From positions 1-55,101 of the forward strand of contig JAEWZY010000033.1 in assembly GCA_023394955.1 (NCBI GenBank): DNA of 55,101 nt. The letters are read 5' to 3'. The DNA comes from Bacillota bacterium (GTDB lineage Bacteria; Bacillota; UBA4882; UBA8346). The position numbers and the translations under genes were made by a program. Positions 1 through 8,114 of this stretch are shown one piece after another. Below the pieces are notes generated by a model. It saw only the letters and a program-made list of their open reading frames with translations. It was not told the origin of the DNA and made no database searches. The first letter of the stretch is position 1. Each line of letters begins with the position of its first letter.

Positions 1-577
1 GCAGATACTGATGCCCTAAGGAACATTCATCCGCATAGCCTCTTTCCGATTGGCAGCCTGAAATGGGGCACTGGCCAACTACTTGGCGGCCATTGAGGAA
101 AACCCCGGCCTCGTCATCATAAAACTGTGAGGTGGACATTTTGACCAGATGGCCATTGGCATATAATCTTTCAATGAAAGCAGCGGAAACTTCGCGATGA
201 ATTTCGGCCGCCCGCCCAATGCTCGATCCGGCGAAGAGATTTAAGGAAATCCGGTATTCTTTCAAGATCTCTTTTTGCCGTTCATGGTTAAGCTGAACGA
301 ATTCATCGATAGTACCTTTAAACGAACCGCTAGCCACCAACTGTCGGTAATTCTCCTGTATCGGAGAGCCGTAACAGTCCGTTCCGGATATGAAAATTAC
401 ATTCTCTTTGCCGATGCGATCACGCATAAACCGTGCAAAGGTATCGGCATGGACAAAAACTCCGCCGATATGGCCCAGATGCAATTCCTTATTACCATAA
501 GGCATTCCCGCGGTAATGACAGCACGTTTGGGAAATACCGGCCTGCTGTCCGCTCTTTGACTTTTGTAATCAGTCAC
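1..577 (-). CDS. metG: Methionyl-tRNA synthetase-like class I aminoacyl-tRNA synthetase, N-terminal part (runs off the window)
   Basis: The reverse strand encodes a class I synthetase N-terminus. The HIGH-type motif is in the stretch PYGNKELHLGHIGG (about residues 26-39), followed by the ISGTDCYGSPI stretch typical of MetRS, and then a Cys-containing segment where MetRS carries its zinc knuckle. The expected reaction is ATP-dependent charging of tRNA-Met in the cytoplasm. GTG at 577 is the first usable start after an in-frame TGA, and it lies just downstream of a T-box terminator. Only about 192 codons are inside the window, so the KMSKS and anticodon-binding regions are not seen. The sequence is a divergent MetRS-like form, so specificity rests on the motifs and on the T-box. 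Confidence 0.8.
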   Translation of the reverse strand, partial: MTDYKSQRADSRPVFPKRAVITAGMPYGNKELHLGHIGGVFVHADTFARFMRDRIGKENVIFISGTDCYGSPIQENYRQLVASGSFKGTIDEFVQLNHERQKEILKEYRISLNLFAGSSIGRAAEIHREVSAAFIERLYANGHLVKMSTSQFYDDEAGVFLNGRQVVGQCPISGCQSERGYADECSLGHQYL

Positions 578-632
578 TTCTGCCCCAATTTGATCATCCT
601 CTCACTTTTTGTTGTTCGGCGATAAACTGCAT

Positions 633-950
633 TAAAAAACTCCCACCTCCAGGAATTTATCCTGGGGACGAGAGTCTAACTTCGTGGTACCACCCCGGTT
701 TATTAATGCCTTGCGGCATCAACCTCAACAAGAACTAATGTAAGAACTTAGCCTTACACGTTATTCTCCGGCCTGATAACGGAGGCATCCGTTGCAGCCT
801 ACAAGTGGGATTCCGCCACCCACTTCTCGGTGCAAAGCTCCAAGGCCTGTTCAGCTAATTCCTCATTCCCCGCTCTCAGCATTCCGGGTTCTCTGTAAAT
901 GAAAAAACTCAGCTTACTATCCCTTTTCATCGCATTTGTCATTTGCTTAT
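633..950 (-). promoter_or_regulatory. T-box riboswitch leader of the metG-like gene
   Basis: On the minus strand the leader carries the T-box core GGGGTGGTACCACG (forward 683-696). A terminator follows: CCAGG and CCTGG arms, a G-rich 3' side and a run of T at 633-638. The AGAGA and GGAA-type elements of stem I lie near 860-895. The variable base of UGGNACC is U, which would pair with an A discriminator base as in tRNA-Met. An AUG triplet lies in the 3' side of stem I and could be the specifier, but I could not fix the specifier loop with certainty. Uncharged tRNA would be expected to stabilise the antiterminator and raise synthetase expression. Confidence 0.9.
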
Positions 951-956
951 TTTTAT

Positions 957-986
957 ATTATATAAATTTATGATAGCGTTTGTAAA
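957..986 (-). promoter_or_regulatory. Sigma-A promoter for the T-box/metG transcript
   Basis: The minus strand reads TTTACA (forward 981-986), an 18 bp spacer, then TATAAT (957-962). This would start transcription just upstream of T-box stem I. Nothing else between 987 and 1060 looks coding. Confidence 0.6.
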
Positions 987-1060
987 GTAATAAAGTATTA
1001 TTCTTAAATGAAAGCCCCTCGAAAAGAAAATAGCCGTACCAGTCACTCAACCGACGTCAC

Positions 1061-1828
1061 TTAGATCAGATCATTAAATAAACCGGCTATATCCGTTGTT
1101 AAGCCGTTGAATGCGAGCGATTGGGCAACATTCCCTTTTTCATAGGTTTTATACTTGTCAATTTCATAATTATCAAAACCATAGACCATAATATTTTCCT
1201 GTTTTTGATCAACAATCCAGTACTCTTTCACCCCCGCCAACCGATAAGTATTCAATTTGTCAATCATATCCTTACTGCGCGTGCTCTCCGACAGAATTTC
1301 TACAACCAAAGTCGGAATACCCATATACTTTCCTTTTTCGGTGACATTATTCTCCAAATCACAAGCTACCAGCAGATCCGGCTGCATAACATCGGGTTCT
1401 TTAAGATCATTCTTTTTAAAATGCACATCAAAAGAGGCTAAAAAAACTCGGCACTTTTTACCTTTGAAGTATTCGTTAAATATTAAGTGCAGTCTTCCGA
1501 GTATCTCCTGATGTCCAATACTGGGAGGAGCCAATAGGTGGATTTCACCATTGATCAGTTCCATTCGCAAAGTACTTTTTTCATAAATCTCCATAAACTC
1601 TTCATAGGAGACCTTTTTACCGCCGTATTGGTAGTCAAGCGCTTTTTCCCTCACCGTGAAGTACTGTTCGATGTCGGTCACATAAGGAGTCAACCTGGCG
1701 ATTTTATTGCCATTTTTGGTGATCACCACCTCATTTTGTTCTTCAACATAGTCCATATATTTTCCTAAATTCTGTTTAAGCTCGGTTGCAGTTATTACAA
1801 CACCTTCCCTATAATTAAACGATTTCAC
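1061..1828 (-). CDS. Fusion of Phd/YefM-type antitoxin domain and Uma2-family nuclease domain
   Basis: The first ~60 residues are a Phd/YefM-type DNA-binding antitoxin domain (VVITATELKQNLGKYMDYV, then VVITKNGNKIARL). The remainder is a Uma2 (DUF820) PD-(D/E)XK-like domain, with the usual QPDLLVACD, LVVEILSEST and EYWIVD segments. Activity of Uma2 proteins is poorly known; a nuclease role is inferred from the fold. I chose GTG at 1828 because GGAGG lies 8 nt upstream and because the promoter's -10 box (1848-1853) sits directly in front, so the upstream ATG codons would fall at or before the transcript start. The product is 255 residues. The gene stands alone, with a palindromic operator over its promoter that suggests autoregulation by the Phd domain. 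Confidence 0.75.
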   Translation of the reverse strand: MKSFNYREGVVITATELKQNLGKYMDYVEEQNEVVITKNGNKIARLTPYVTDIEQYFTVREKALDYQYGGKKVSYEEFMEIYEKSTLRMELINGEIHLLAPPSIGHQEILGRLHLIFNEYFKGKKCRVFLASFDVHFKKNDLKEPDVMQPDLLVACDLENNVTEKGKYMGIPTLVVEILSESTRSKDMIDKLNTYRLAGVKEYWIVDQKQENIMVYGFDNYEIDKYKTYEKGNVAQSLAFNGLTTDIAGLFNDLI

Positions 1829-1847
1829 AAGAATCGCCTCCATAATT

Positions 1848-1887
1848 ATTATACTACTACGGAAGATTTCGTACAATAATTTGTACG
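1848..1887 (-). promoter_or_regulatory. Promoter with overlapping palindromic operator for the Phd-Uma2 gene
   Basis: Minus-strand TTGTAC (1871-1876), a 17 bp spacer and TATAAT (1848-1853) form a near-consensus sigma-A promoter. The -35 box is inside the palindrome CGTACAATAATTTGTACG (1870-1887; 7 bp arms, 4 nt centre). A repressor bound there would block RNA polymerase. Phd-type proteins bind such palindromes, so the gene's own N-terminal domain is the obvious candidate. Confidence 0.65.
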
Positions 1888-2025
1888 ATATTTAAATAAT
1901 TAATGTACAATGTTATGGAAGTTTCGCACACGATTTAACTTCGCTTAAATAACAGACATCGTAATAAAGGTTTTGATTATTTCGTTTTAAGATCACTGAT
2001 TTTCTGAAAATTACGGTTTAATATT

Positions 2026-2107
2026 GCTTCAGTGACTATTCAATTTCGACATCACTGAAGCTGTCCCTAAAGTGTCTGACAGATTGCAACCAACAATAAT
2101 TGGTTGC
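2026..2107. other. Intergenic inverted repeats
   Basis: The 1888-2126 gap has no convincing gene. It holds two inverted repeats: GCTTCAGTGA (2026-2035) with TCACTGAAGC (2052-2061), and GCAACCAA (2086-2093) with TTGGTTGC (2100-2107). The second is followed on the plus strand by a T-rich stretch and could be a relic terminator. Neither can be tied to a gene. Confidence 0.4.
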
Positions 2108-2126
2108 TTCTTTATTGTTGAAGCTA

Positions 2127-2172
2127 AAAAATGCAGACCAACGCCAGTATAGTAGGCCTTAATCTGCATTTT
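2127..2172 (-). terminator. Intrinsic terminator after the 2217-3392 gene
   Basis: On the minus strand, AAAATGCAGA and TCTGCATTTT arms are followed by a T run. It lies about 45 bp after the stop codon of the gene at 2217. Confidence 0.7.
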
Positions 2173-2216
2173 ACAGTTGAAAAGAACGCTAAAGAAAAGA
2201 AACCCATTGGGTATTA

Positions 2217-3392
2217 TTAGTCTTCAAGCGGTATTAACGGACTATTTTCTAAAATCCGCTCCACTTCTTCATATCCCGCGGGGAAGGCAAAGTTGTAACG
2301 GGCCGGCAGGGCGAAAACATATTTGTTATTCCGTCCCAGTTCCTTCGGACCCATCGGCGCCGCGCCGATATGGAATTTCTCCTGTTGCAGCGAGTCCCAT
2401 TGGGCAAAGGTAAAGATCATGATCGGAATATCCTGCCGCGGGTTTTGGGAAGTCCATTGGGGATGCCTGAGCTTGATTATCAAACCGGCCTCCACTATCT
2501 TACCACTGGCCCGGTCGTCAATGGCTCTGCCTTCCCATTTTTCAGTGAGGATTTGATAACCCTTCCAACTCTCAGGCAAGGAAAAGCTAAAGCCGAATTG
2601 GGCATTCCGGTAAACATTTGCCTTGGTTTGCTGCGGTTCCATAACCCTGATGGTCCTGGCCGGAGCCGAAACCGGATAAATCATGAGCCTAGGGCCGTCA
2701 GTAAAAGCCACTTCCACCTTTACACCCTTTTTCAAATCATCCGCTGTCAGCTCCTGTTCGGTATAACCCTGATATATTTTAGTTTGAGCGTTAATTATGA
2801 CGTCGGCTTGATCATAACTCCCTCTTGCACCGGGTTTACCCTGGACCAAAATGTTTTTTACTTTTTTGTCTTTATCAAGGGTTATTTTAGTGATCTCCCC
2901 TTCGGCTTCAATCTTCTCGATGGAAGATACCAGCCAGTTACCGTCATAGTTTTTGACGGTAATGTACTCTTTGGTTGAAAAGGTCGATTTTGTCGAGTCG
3001 GTATAGGTAAAATCTATTTCAAACCTGTAAATTTCATTATTGAAATTATATTTCTCGGTTATTTCATAACCGAGAACCCAAGGACTAGATACTCCGGTAG
3101 CCCAGTTTGAATCGACCAACCCGGAATATGACTCTTTCTTTAATTCCGGTGACATCACGGCATATTGCACAGCGCCGTTTCTGGTCTTCGCTCCCTCAGC
3201 CCAGGTTTTGGCCGCAGCCAAAGGATCCTTTGGAGCCAATGCCTCTTCAAGAAGCTGCACTTGGGCTTTTTGCGCTTCAATTTCTTTGATATCAATAACT
3301 GTTGAATCGGCGAATCCAAAAGTAGCCAAGCATAACAATACAACAATGATGGCAATAATGATGGTTAGCGCCGCAACTTTACCCTTCTTCAC
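2217..3392 (-). CDS. Membrane-anchored extracytoplasmic protein of unknown function
   Basis: I do not recognise the family. The 391-residue product starts with a Lys-rich tip and one strong hydrophobic segment (VAALTIIIAIIVVLLCLATF), giving a signal anchor or uncleaved signal peptide. A region rich in aromatic beta-strand pattern follows (about 60-160) that resembles NTF2-like or DUF4878-type domains. Then comes a short segment that looks like a small beta domain (ITKITLDKDKKVKNILVQ), and a C-terminal domain with AQFGFSFSLPESWKGYQ, a PsbP/lipoprotein-like pattern. GTG at 3392 is preferred: GGAGGG sits 7 nt upstream, and the only earlier start, a TTG, is inside that ribosome site. It is transcribed alone. 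Confidence 0.7.
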   Translation of the reverse strand: MKKGKVAALTIIIAIIVVLLCLATFGFADSTVIDIKEIEAQKAQVQLLEEALAPKDPLAAAKTWAEGAKTRNGAVQYAVMSPELKKESYSGLVDSNWATGVSSPWVLGYEITEKYNFNNEIYRFEIDFTYTDSTKSTFSTKEYITVKNYDGNWLVSSIEKIEAEGEITKITLDKDKKVKNILVQGKPGARGSYDQADVIINAQTKIYQGYTEQELTADDLKKGVKVEVAFTDGPRLMIYPVSAPARTIRVMEPQQTKANVYRNAQFGFSFSLPESWKGYQILTEKWEGRAIDDRASGKIVEAGLIIKLRHPQWTSQNPRQDIPIMIFTFAQWDSLQQEKFHIGAAPMGPKELGRNNKYVFALPARYNFAFPAGYEEVERILENSPLIPLED

Positions 3393-3407
3393 CGGATATC
3401 CCTCCAA

Positions 3408-3837
3408 AATTTATAACATCTATAGTATTAGACGTAACGACTATACTGAAAGTTCCTGATTCATTAATAACCTTTATAAATGAGCTAAGTTTATTTATAG
3501 TTCGGTAAATCTGAAATTGCGTTTTGAAATGTTTGATGAATCTTGAGAGTCCAAATTGTTTCAGGTATTAAATCAAGGTTAAGTATTGATAAATAAATAC
3601 TAAAGAAGCTTTATTTATGTGATATAATGAATTTGTTTATAATACATTCAACTGTTTTGTGCCAAAAAAGTATCATTGTGCAATAAGTTTTTTAAACGCC
3701 TGAATTAACCTATTTCTCTTGATTCATAAATTAAAATAAATATCCTTGTTTGCTTTTTTCAGCCACGGTTTAAGAGCAAAAGAGGGAATATTGGAATCTA
3801 TTGAAAATAATATTAACACCTGAGCGGAGGGTCAAAA
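3408..3837. other. A/T-rich intergenic region with a probable plus-strand promoter
   Basis: No gene is visible. An extended -10 element TGATATAAT (3620-3628) on the plus strand would give a transcript with a ~200 nt leader to the sulfatase-like gene at 3838. No clear -35 box or stable leader hairpin was found. Confidence 0.35.
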
Positions 3838-5274
3838 ATGCTTAGAGATTTTCTTATTTCCTTATCATTTGCGAATATTTGTTTAAGTAATATCTGGTTG
3901 CGTTTTTTTTATCGATCAAAATTTAATATGAAGTATTTCCCTACGGCCAACAGTTTCTTGGCATTAATTATCAATGAAATCCTTTTTACTCTAGGCATTT
4001 GGGGTTGCCTTCAACTAATCCGCAGATTTAACAATAAGAGCGTTTCAAGAGTGGTTAAAATATGCATTTGTTTAACAGTATTATCTTTCTTAATTGCTCT
4101 CACAAATAGCTTTCCAGTAATTAATAAAAAGGTCTTCAATATAGTACTTTTAATGATTATCGCTATTTTATTATGGCGGCGGGTTACGTTCAAGGCAACG
4201 ACAGTATTTATTCTGTTACTAACTCCGTTTGCACTGATTATCCTCGGTCAATCCGTTCAAAAGATTTTCAGCGGGCATCATGAGAATGATTTGCCGGTAG
4301 TGTCCAGACCGATTGTAAATCCAAACCCCAATACGCCTCGGGTATTATGGTTAATCTTTGATGAAATGGATCAGCGGATCTCATTTATTGATCGTCCCCA
4401 AAATATAATGCTCCCCGAATTTGACCGATTTAAACGACAATCATTATTTGCCGAAAATGCTTATCCCCCTGCCGGCAGCACTATTCCATCCATCCCGGCG
4501 CTCATTGACGGTGAACTTATTAGTGGAGCAAGGCGCTTGGAGTCAGATATTATCAAAGTAACCTTTCAAGGAGCAAACCAGGAGGTAAACTGGGGTAGTC
4601 AGCCTAATATTTTCACGCGGGCTAAAAAACTTGGGATTAATACTGCTTTGATTGGTGAATATATACCCTATACGCGCTTAATTGGCCACGATTTAGATTA
4701 TTGTACCTGGAGCGCTTACCGTTATCAATACGTGAGTTCCAAGGATACCTTGTGGGACAATCTTGCCACCCAGGTTTACAGCTTCTTTCATGTTCTAGAA
4801 CTCTACTACCAGCAGCAAAAGATTGCCACCAGGGAAATATTTGACGGCGCTAGAAAACTTGCTGTAGATCCCCGATATGGTCTAGTATTTATTCATTTTC
4901 CCGTACCACATTCACCCTTTATCTATAAACACGCCTGGTGGGACCAATTTCCCAAAGGTTATGCCGAGAATTTAATTTTGAGTGATCATCTTTTAGAAAA
5001 AATTCGCAAAGATATGGAGACTAAGGGCGTTTGGGAGGGCACCAACATCATTATCTCTTCCGACCATTGGTTCCGCGATTCTAAAAGATTTGACGGCAAA
5101 GTAGACCATCGGATACCGTTTATGGTCAAACTGGCCGGGCAGGAAGAAGCGGTTGTTTACCCCTGGGAATTCAATACGGTTTTAACTCATGACTTAGTTT
5201 TGGAGATTTTAAGTAACAAAGTGACGACCTCTGCCGAACTGGTTCGCTGGCTCGATGAATATTCTGAAAGTTGA
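3838..5274 (+). CDS. Membrane-bound sulfatase/alkaline phosphatase superfamily protein
   Basis: The N-terminal ~140 residues hold about five hydrophobic segments. The C-terminal ~330 residues form an extracytoplasmic domain of the alkaline phosphatase superfamily. VLWLIFDEMD supplies the first metal Asp, YPPAGSTIPS the expected Thr/Ser nucleophile, HFPVPHSPF a ligand region, and IIISSDHWFR the Asp-His metal pair near the C-terminus. LTA synthases and phosphoethanolamine transferases share this plan, so an envelope polymer or lipid head-group modification is likely, but the substrate is unknown. GGAGGG sits 6 nt before the ATG. The gene is isolated, with a long leader and a stable hairpin just after the stop. 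Confidence 0.75.
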   Translation: MLRDFLISLSFANICLSNIWLRFFYRSKFNMKYFPTANSFLALIINEILFTLGIWGCLQLIRRFNNKSVSRVVKICICLTVLSFLIALTNSFPVINKKVFNIVLLMIIAILLWRRVTFKATTVFILLLTPFALIILGQSVQKIFSGHHENDLPVVSRPIVNPNPNTPRVLWLIFDEMDQRISFIDRPQNIMLPEFDRFKRQSLFAENAYPPAGSTIPSIPALIDGELISGARRLESDIIKVTFQGANQEVNWGSQPNIFTRAKKLGINTALIGEYIPYTRLIGHDLDYCTWSAYRYQYVSSKDTLWDNLATQVYSFFHVLELYYQQQKIATREIFDGARKLAVDPRYGLVFIHFPVPHSPFIYKHAWWDQFPKGYAENLILSDHLLEKIRKDMETKGVWEGTNIIISSDHWFRDSKRFDGKVDHRIPFMVKLAGQEEAVVYPWEFNTVLTHDLVLEILSNKVTTSAELVRWLDEYSES

Positions 5275-5280
5275 TGATGA

Positions 5281-5309
5281 GAAAGTGAACGATTAATTCG
5301 TTCACTTTC
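5281..5309. terminator. Perfect inverted repeat after the sulfatase-like gene
   Basis: GAAAGTGAACGA and TCGTTCACTTTC arms (12 bp) enclose a 5 nt loop directly after the stop codon. There is no T run on either side, so it may be a weak or bidirectional terminator, or a 3'-end stabiliser. Confidence 0.5.
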
Positions 5310-5422
5310 CCTGACGTACCCCTCAATCACTTCAAGATTATGCCTAATCTCCCCTTTATCACATCTCATCTGATCCAGCTCGTTTTTAAGCTTTTTCATC
5401 TTTCCGTTTTCTTCAGTAGCGC

Positions 5423-5551
5423 TTATTTCATAAAACGGGCCAGAGCCATCGATTTACCTGTGGCTGTTTTGAAGTTCGCATCGATATATTCATGAAGCCG
5501 GGTTTGGTCATTTTTGAAATCCATGTGTTCAAGATTGGCCAATAAGTCAGC
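5423..5551 (-). pseudogene. C-terminal remnant of an HD-domain phosphohydrolase
   Basis: The frame ending at 5423 reads as the last ~42 residues of the same protein found broken at 21804-22263 (shared ..REYIDANFKTATGKSMAL.RFMK-stop pattern, here HEYIDANFKTATGK). The N-terminal HD metal-binding part is absent. It is joined directly to a methyltransferase fragment on the same strand, so this is a recombination relic, not a working gene. Confidence 0.7.
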
Positions 5552-5559
5552 ATCTCCTC

Positions 5560-5841
5560 ACAACTATCAATCTTCTTTTGCTATTTGATGTCTTTTCTCT
5601 CGCCTCCCGCAGCATTTTTGCGGAAAGGTCGACTCCCACCACTGACTTAGCGCCTTGCTCCACGGCATAGCGACAGTGCCAACCAAAGCCGCACCCCAGA
5701 TCTAAGACACGTTTGCCCTGAAAATCCGGGAGCATTTCCCGGAATTCGTGACTCGCCGGCCGCTTGCAATCCCCCGGCGGAACGGGCCATCCGTTTGTAT
5801 TGATTAAAAAACTGCGGATCATCGTATTTGTTCTCTTTCAT
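5560..5841 (-). pseudogene. N-terminal fragment of a class I SAM-dependent methyltransferase, frameshifted
   Basis: Starting at ATG 5841, the protein reads MKENKYDDPQFFNQYKRMAR, then loses frame near residue 30. The next frame continues with EFREMLPDFQGKRVLDLGCG, giving SAM-binding motif I (VLDLGCGFGWHC), and then VVGVDLSAKMLREAREKT. After about 90 codons homology stops and an HD-domain C-terminus begins. The middle and C-terminal parts of the same methyltransferase type are found at 13435-13680 and 21660-21803. It is not functional as it stands. Confidence 0.75.
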
Positions 5842-6078
5842 GTTCCATTTCCCTGTAATATGTTTTTCGGCAACTTTGCTTCTCAAAGATTATCTATATA
5901 TGTTGCACTAAATATTCCGAACGCTTTATTGAAGCAACATATATTTGAAATACTTCATCCGTTCCCAAAAGTATATCGTTCCTTTTACATAGATCGCCAA
6001 CTACTTTCAGGAACTATACTGGATATAATCACAGATTATTACATTACTTCCCATATAACTAAGTAACCTTTTCCCTAA

Positions 6079-6125
6079 ATATAAAAGCCCGGACCTTCTA
6101 TAGATCTAGATCCGAGCTTTTATAT
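6079..6125 (-). terminator. Strong terminator-like hairpin
   Basis: ATATAAAAGC (6079-6088) pairs with GCTTTTATAT (6116-6125), with an inner CGGA/TCCG helix. It can act on both strands. On the minus strand it follows a 5S rRNA-like 3' end and, further up, the TRAP transporter operon. Confidence 0.65.
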
Positions 6126-6130
6126 TATTT

Positions 6131-6155
6131 CCCGGCAACGACCTACTTCTCCCAG
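6131..6155 (-). rRNA. Possible 3'-end fragment of a 5S rRNA gene
   Basis: The minus strand reads CTGGGAGAAGTAGGTCGTTG followed by CCGGG, close to the conserved 3' end of Firmicute 5S rRNA (CUGGGAGAGUAGGUCGUUGCCGGG, recalled from memory), with one extra A. It is followed by a strong terminator, as an rRNA operon would be. The upstream sequence does not extend into a recognisable 5S gene, so this is at best a remnant. A hairpin (GGACCGC/GCGGTCC, about 6211-6231) sits between it and the dctM stop. Confidence 0.35.
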
Positions 6156-6282
6156 TCGACCGCTCAGTCGGCATAGGTTGCATAAATCACGTGCCATTTG
6201 GCAGGACCGCAGCTAACCGCGGTCCCTGGTTACTAACTACTTTGATTAATAGGGTGTCAGTGAAATAACTTAATTTCCCTTT

Positions 6283-7566
6283 CTATCCCAGATATCCGAA
6301 GAGCCTTGGCAGCCACAAAGTAACATCAGACAATAAAGCCAATATCAGTGTAATTCCATAGACCAAAACCGCGAAGGGAAGGGCATGCTTGGCCACATCT
6401 TCGACGGTTGTTTCGGCGATCCCTGCGGCTACATACAAGCAAGTACCCACGGGTGGTGTCAACACCCCAAAGGTAAGAGCTACACAGAAGATTAAGCCAA
6501 AATGGAGCGGGTCGATCCCCAACATCGTGGCAGCTCCCACTAATACCGGGCCGATAATGATAATAGCCGACAGGGTATCGATAAACATTCCGATTACTAG
6601 GCTTAAAAACACGACGCCAATCATGAAAGTCGTCGGCGTGCTGAGCACACTCACCATCGCTTCGGCAATCCGCATCGGAATATTTTCAAAAGCCATCACC
6701 CAACCGAAAAGTGCGGCGGAACTCATAACCAGCATCACGTAACCTGTGGTGGAAGCTGTTGATTTAAGCACCTTTACGATGTCTCTTAGTTTCATTTCCT
6801 TGTAGCAGAAGGATACGACAACTGCGTAGATACATCCGACCGCGCCGGCCTCCGTCGGCGTCATAATCCCCAAGAAGATACCGCCGATGATGATCAGGGG
6901 AGTCAACATTGCCGGCAGAGCTCGTATAAAAAGTCTCCACTTTTCTGAACTCGACGTGCGCTCGTCAAGAGCCGTAGTATTCCTTGCCTTGACAACCAGC
7001 ATAATCAGAATGCCTAGTACCATGATAACCCCCGGCAAATATCCGCCAACGAAAAGTGAACCAATCGATATACTAGTCAAACCACCATAGACAACAAATG
7101 GAAGACTGGGCGGTATGACAGCGCCTAAGCTGCTGGAAGCAGCTTCAATCGCCCCGGCAAAACCTTTTGGATAGCCGTTCTTTTTCATCAAAGGAATTGT
7201 TATACAACCAGTTGCCGCCACATTGGCGATGGCCGAACCGGATAGGGAAGCAAAGATGGAGCTTGAGAACAGCGCAATCATCCCAAGACCGCCGCGCTTG
7301 TGGCCGACTGTGGCTCGAACATATTCGACTAATCGTTTGGAAATACCGCCCGCCTCCATAATTGCACCAACTAGGATAAAGAACGGAATGGCTGTATACG
7401 AAAATTTATTGACGCCCCCCAGCATTTGCTGGGCTAAAGTGGAAAACGAAACGCCTGGCAGGAAAATAACCATATAGGCGAGGGAGGATAAGCCCAGTGA
7501 GAAGGCGATCGGGACACCGATGGCAAGAAAAATGAAGAATAGAGATAGCAAGATGACAGTTTCCAT
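6283..7566 (-). CDS. dctM: TRAP transporter large membrane subunit
   Basis: A very hydrophobic 427-residue protein with about 12 membrane segments and the DctM signatures SLGAVIPPSLPFVVYGG and FGVLTPPVGTCLYVAAG. It forms the ion-coupled transport channel of a tripartite ATP-independent periplasmic (TRAP) transporter in the inner membrane. ATG at 7566 follows AAGGAGG and comes one base after the stop of the small subunit gene. It is the last gene of an operon that also encodes ribokinase, RpiB and an ADP-ribosylglycohydrolase-like enzyme, so its substrate is probably a ribose derivative. Confidence 0.92.
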   Translation of the reverse strand: METVILLSLFFIFLAIGVPIAFSLGLSSLAYMVIFLPGVSFSTLAQQMLGGVNKFSYTAIPFFILVGAIMEAGGISKRLVEYVRATVGHKRGGLGMIALFSSSIFASLSGSAIANVAATGCITIPLMKKNGYPKGFAGAIEAASSSLGAVIPPSLPFVVYGGLTSISIGSLFVGGYLPGVIMVLGILIMLVVKARNTTALDERTSSSEKWRLFIRALPAMLTPLIIIGGIFLGIMTPTEAGAVGCIYAVVVSFCYKEMKLRDIVKVLKSTASTTGYVMLVMSSAALFGWVMAFENIPMRIAEAMVSVLSTPTTFMIGVVFLSLVIGMFIDTLSAIIIIGPVLVGAATMLGIDPLHFGLIFCVALTFGVLTPPVGTCLYVAAGIAETTVEDVAKHALPFAVLVYGITLILALLSDVTLWLPRLFGYLG

Positions 7567-7567
7567 C

Positions 7568-8095
7568 TTATTGATTCGCCTCCTTGGCCGGAAGATCATC
7601 CTCAGTCACATTCACGATGTTCTCTCCAGATAACGTAATTCTTATGATCTCCAGCAACATTAATAAAGCCGAAACAGGGATGCATGCATTAATCCAGCCA
7701 GAGGAGATGCGCATTATCGCCGTTTTCTGGCCAAACTCCACCACGTTGTTGACTAATGTTATCCCGCCGCTGGCCATAGCGAAGAGAAAAATCCCTGAAA
7801 GCGCTAGCACGATATAACGATTGATCGCTGCCCTTGATGGCGGCAACCGTTTAATCAGAAAAACGAGCGCGATGTGGGCTTTGTTCCTGAGCGCAACAAA
7901 TGCGCCCAGGAACATCATCCACACAAACATCAAAGTGCTTAACTCCTCAATCCAAGTAATGCCAACATTTAAGAAATAGCGCGCAACCACGTTAACCGAT
8001 ACGCAAAGTACCATTACCCCTACGCAAAGTACGGCGATTGCTTCAACTACCTTCACCAACGCATCGTAGATACTACTGGCGGCACGTAAAAACAT
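7568..8095 (-). CDS. dctQ: TRAP transporter small membrane subunit
   Basis: A 175-residue protein with four predicted membrane helices and the DctQ-family pattern (GITWIEELSTLMFVWMMFLG, then ALRNKAHIALVFL). It partners DctM and helps dock the binding protein. I start it at ATG 8095, behind a purine-rich AAGGGGG site; upstream in-frame ATGs would overlap the binding-protein gene. It is 19 nt downstream of dctP and nearly touches dctM, so the three are co-translated from one message. Confidence 0.9.
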   Translation of the reverse strand: MFLRAASSIYDALVKVVEAIAVLCVGVMVLCVSVNVVARYFLNVGITWIEELSTLMFVWMMFLGAFVALRNKAHIALVFLIKRLPPSRAAINRYIVLALSGIFLFAMASGGITLVNNVVEFGQKTAIMRISSGWINACIPVSALLMLLEIIRITLSGENIVNVTEDDLPAKEANQ

Positions 8096-8114
8096 TATAA
8101 ATTTCCCCCTTACC

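Noticed and set aside
2127..2172. Resemblance of this terminator (AAAAAATGCAGACCA...) to terminator 2 of the mef leaders
   Set aside because: Similarity is limited to the first stem strand. No leader peptide, promoter or transporter gene is near, so it is treated as an ordinary terminator.
5187..5399. 70-codon minus-strand frame overlapping the end of the sulfatase-like gene
   Set aside because: It overlaps a well-supported gene, crosses its 3' hairpin, has only a weak ribosome site and no recognisable domain.
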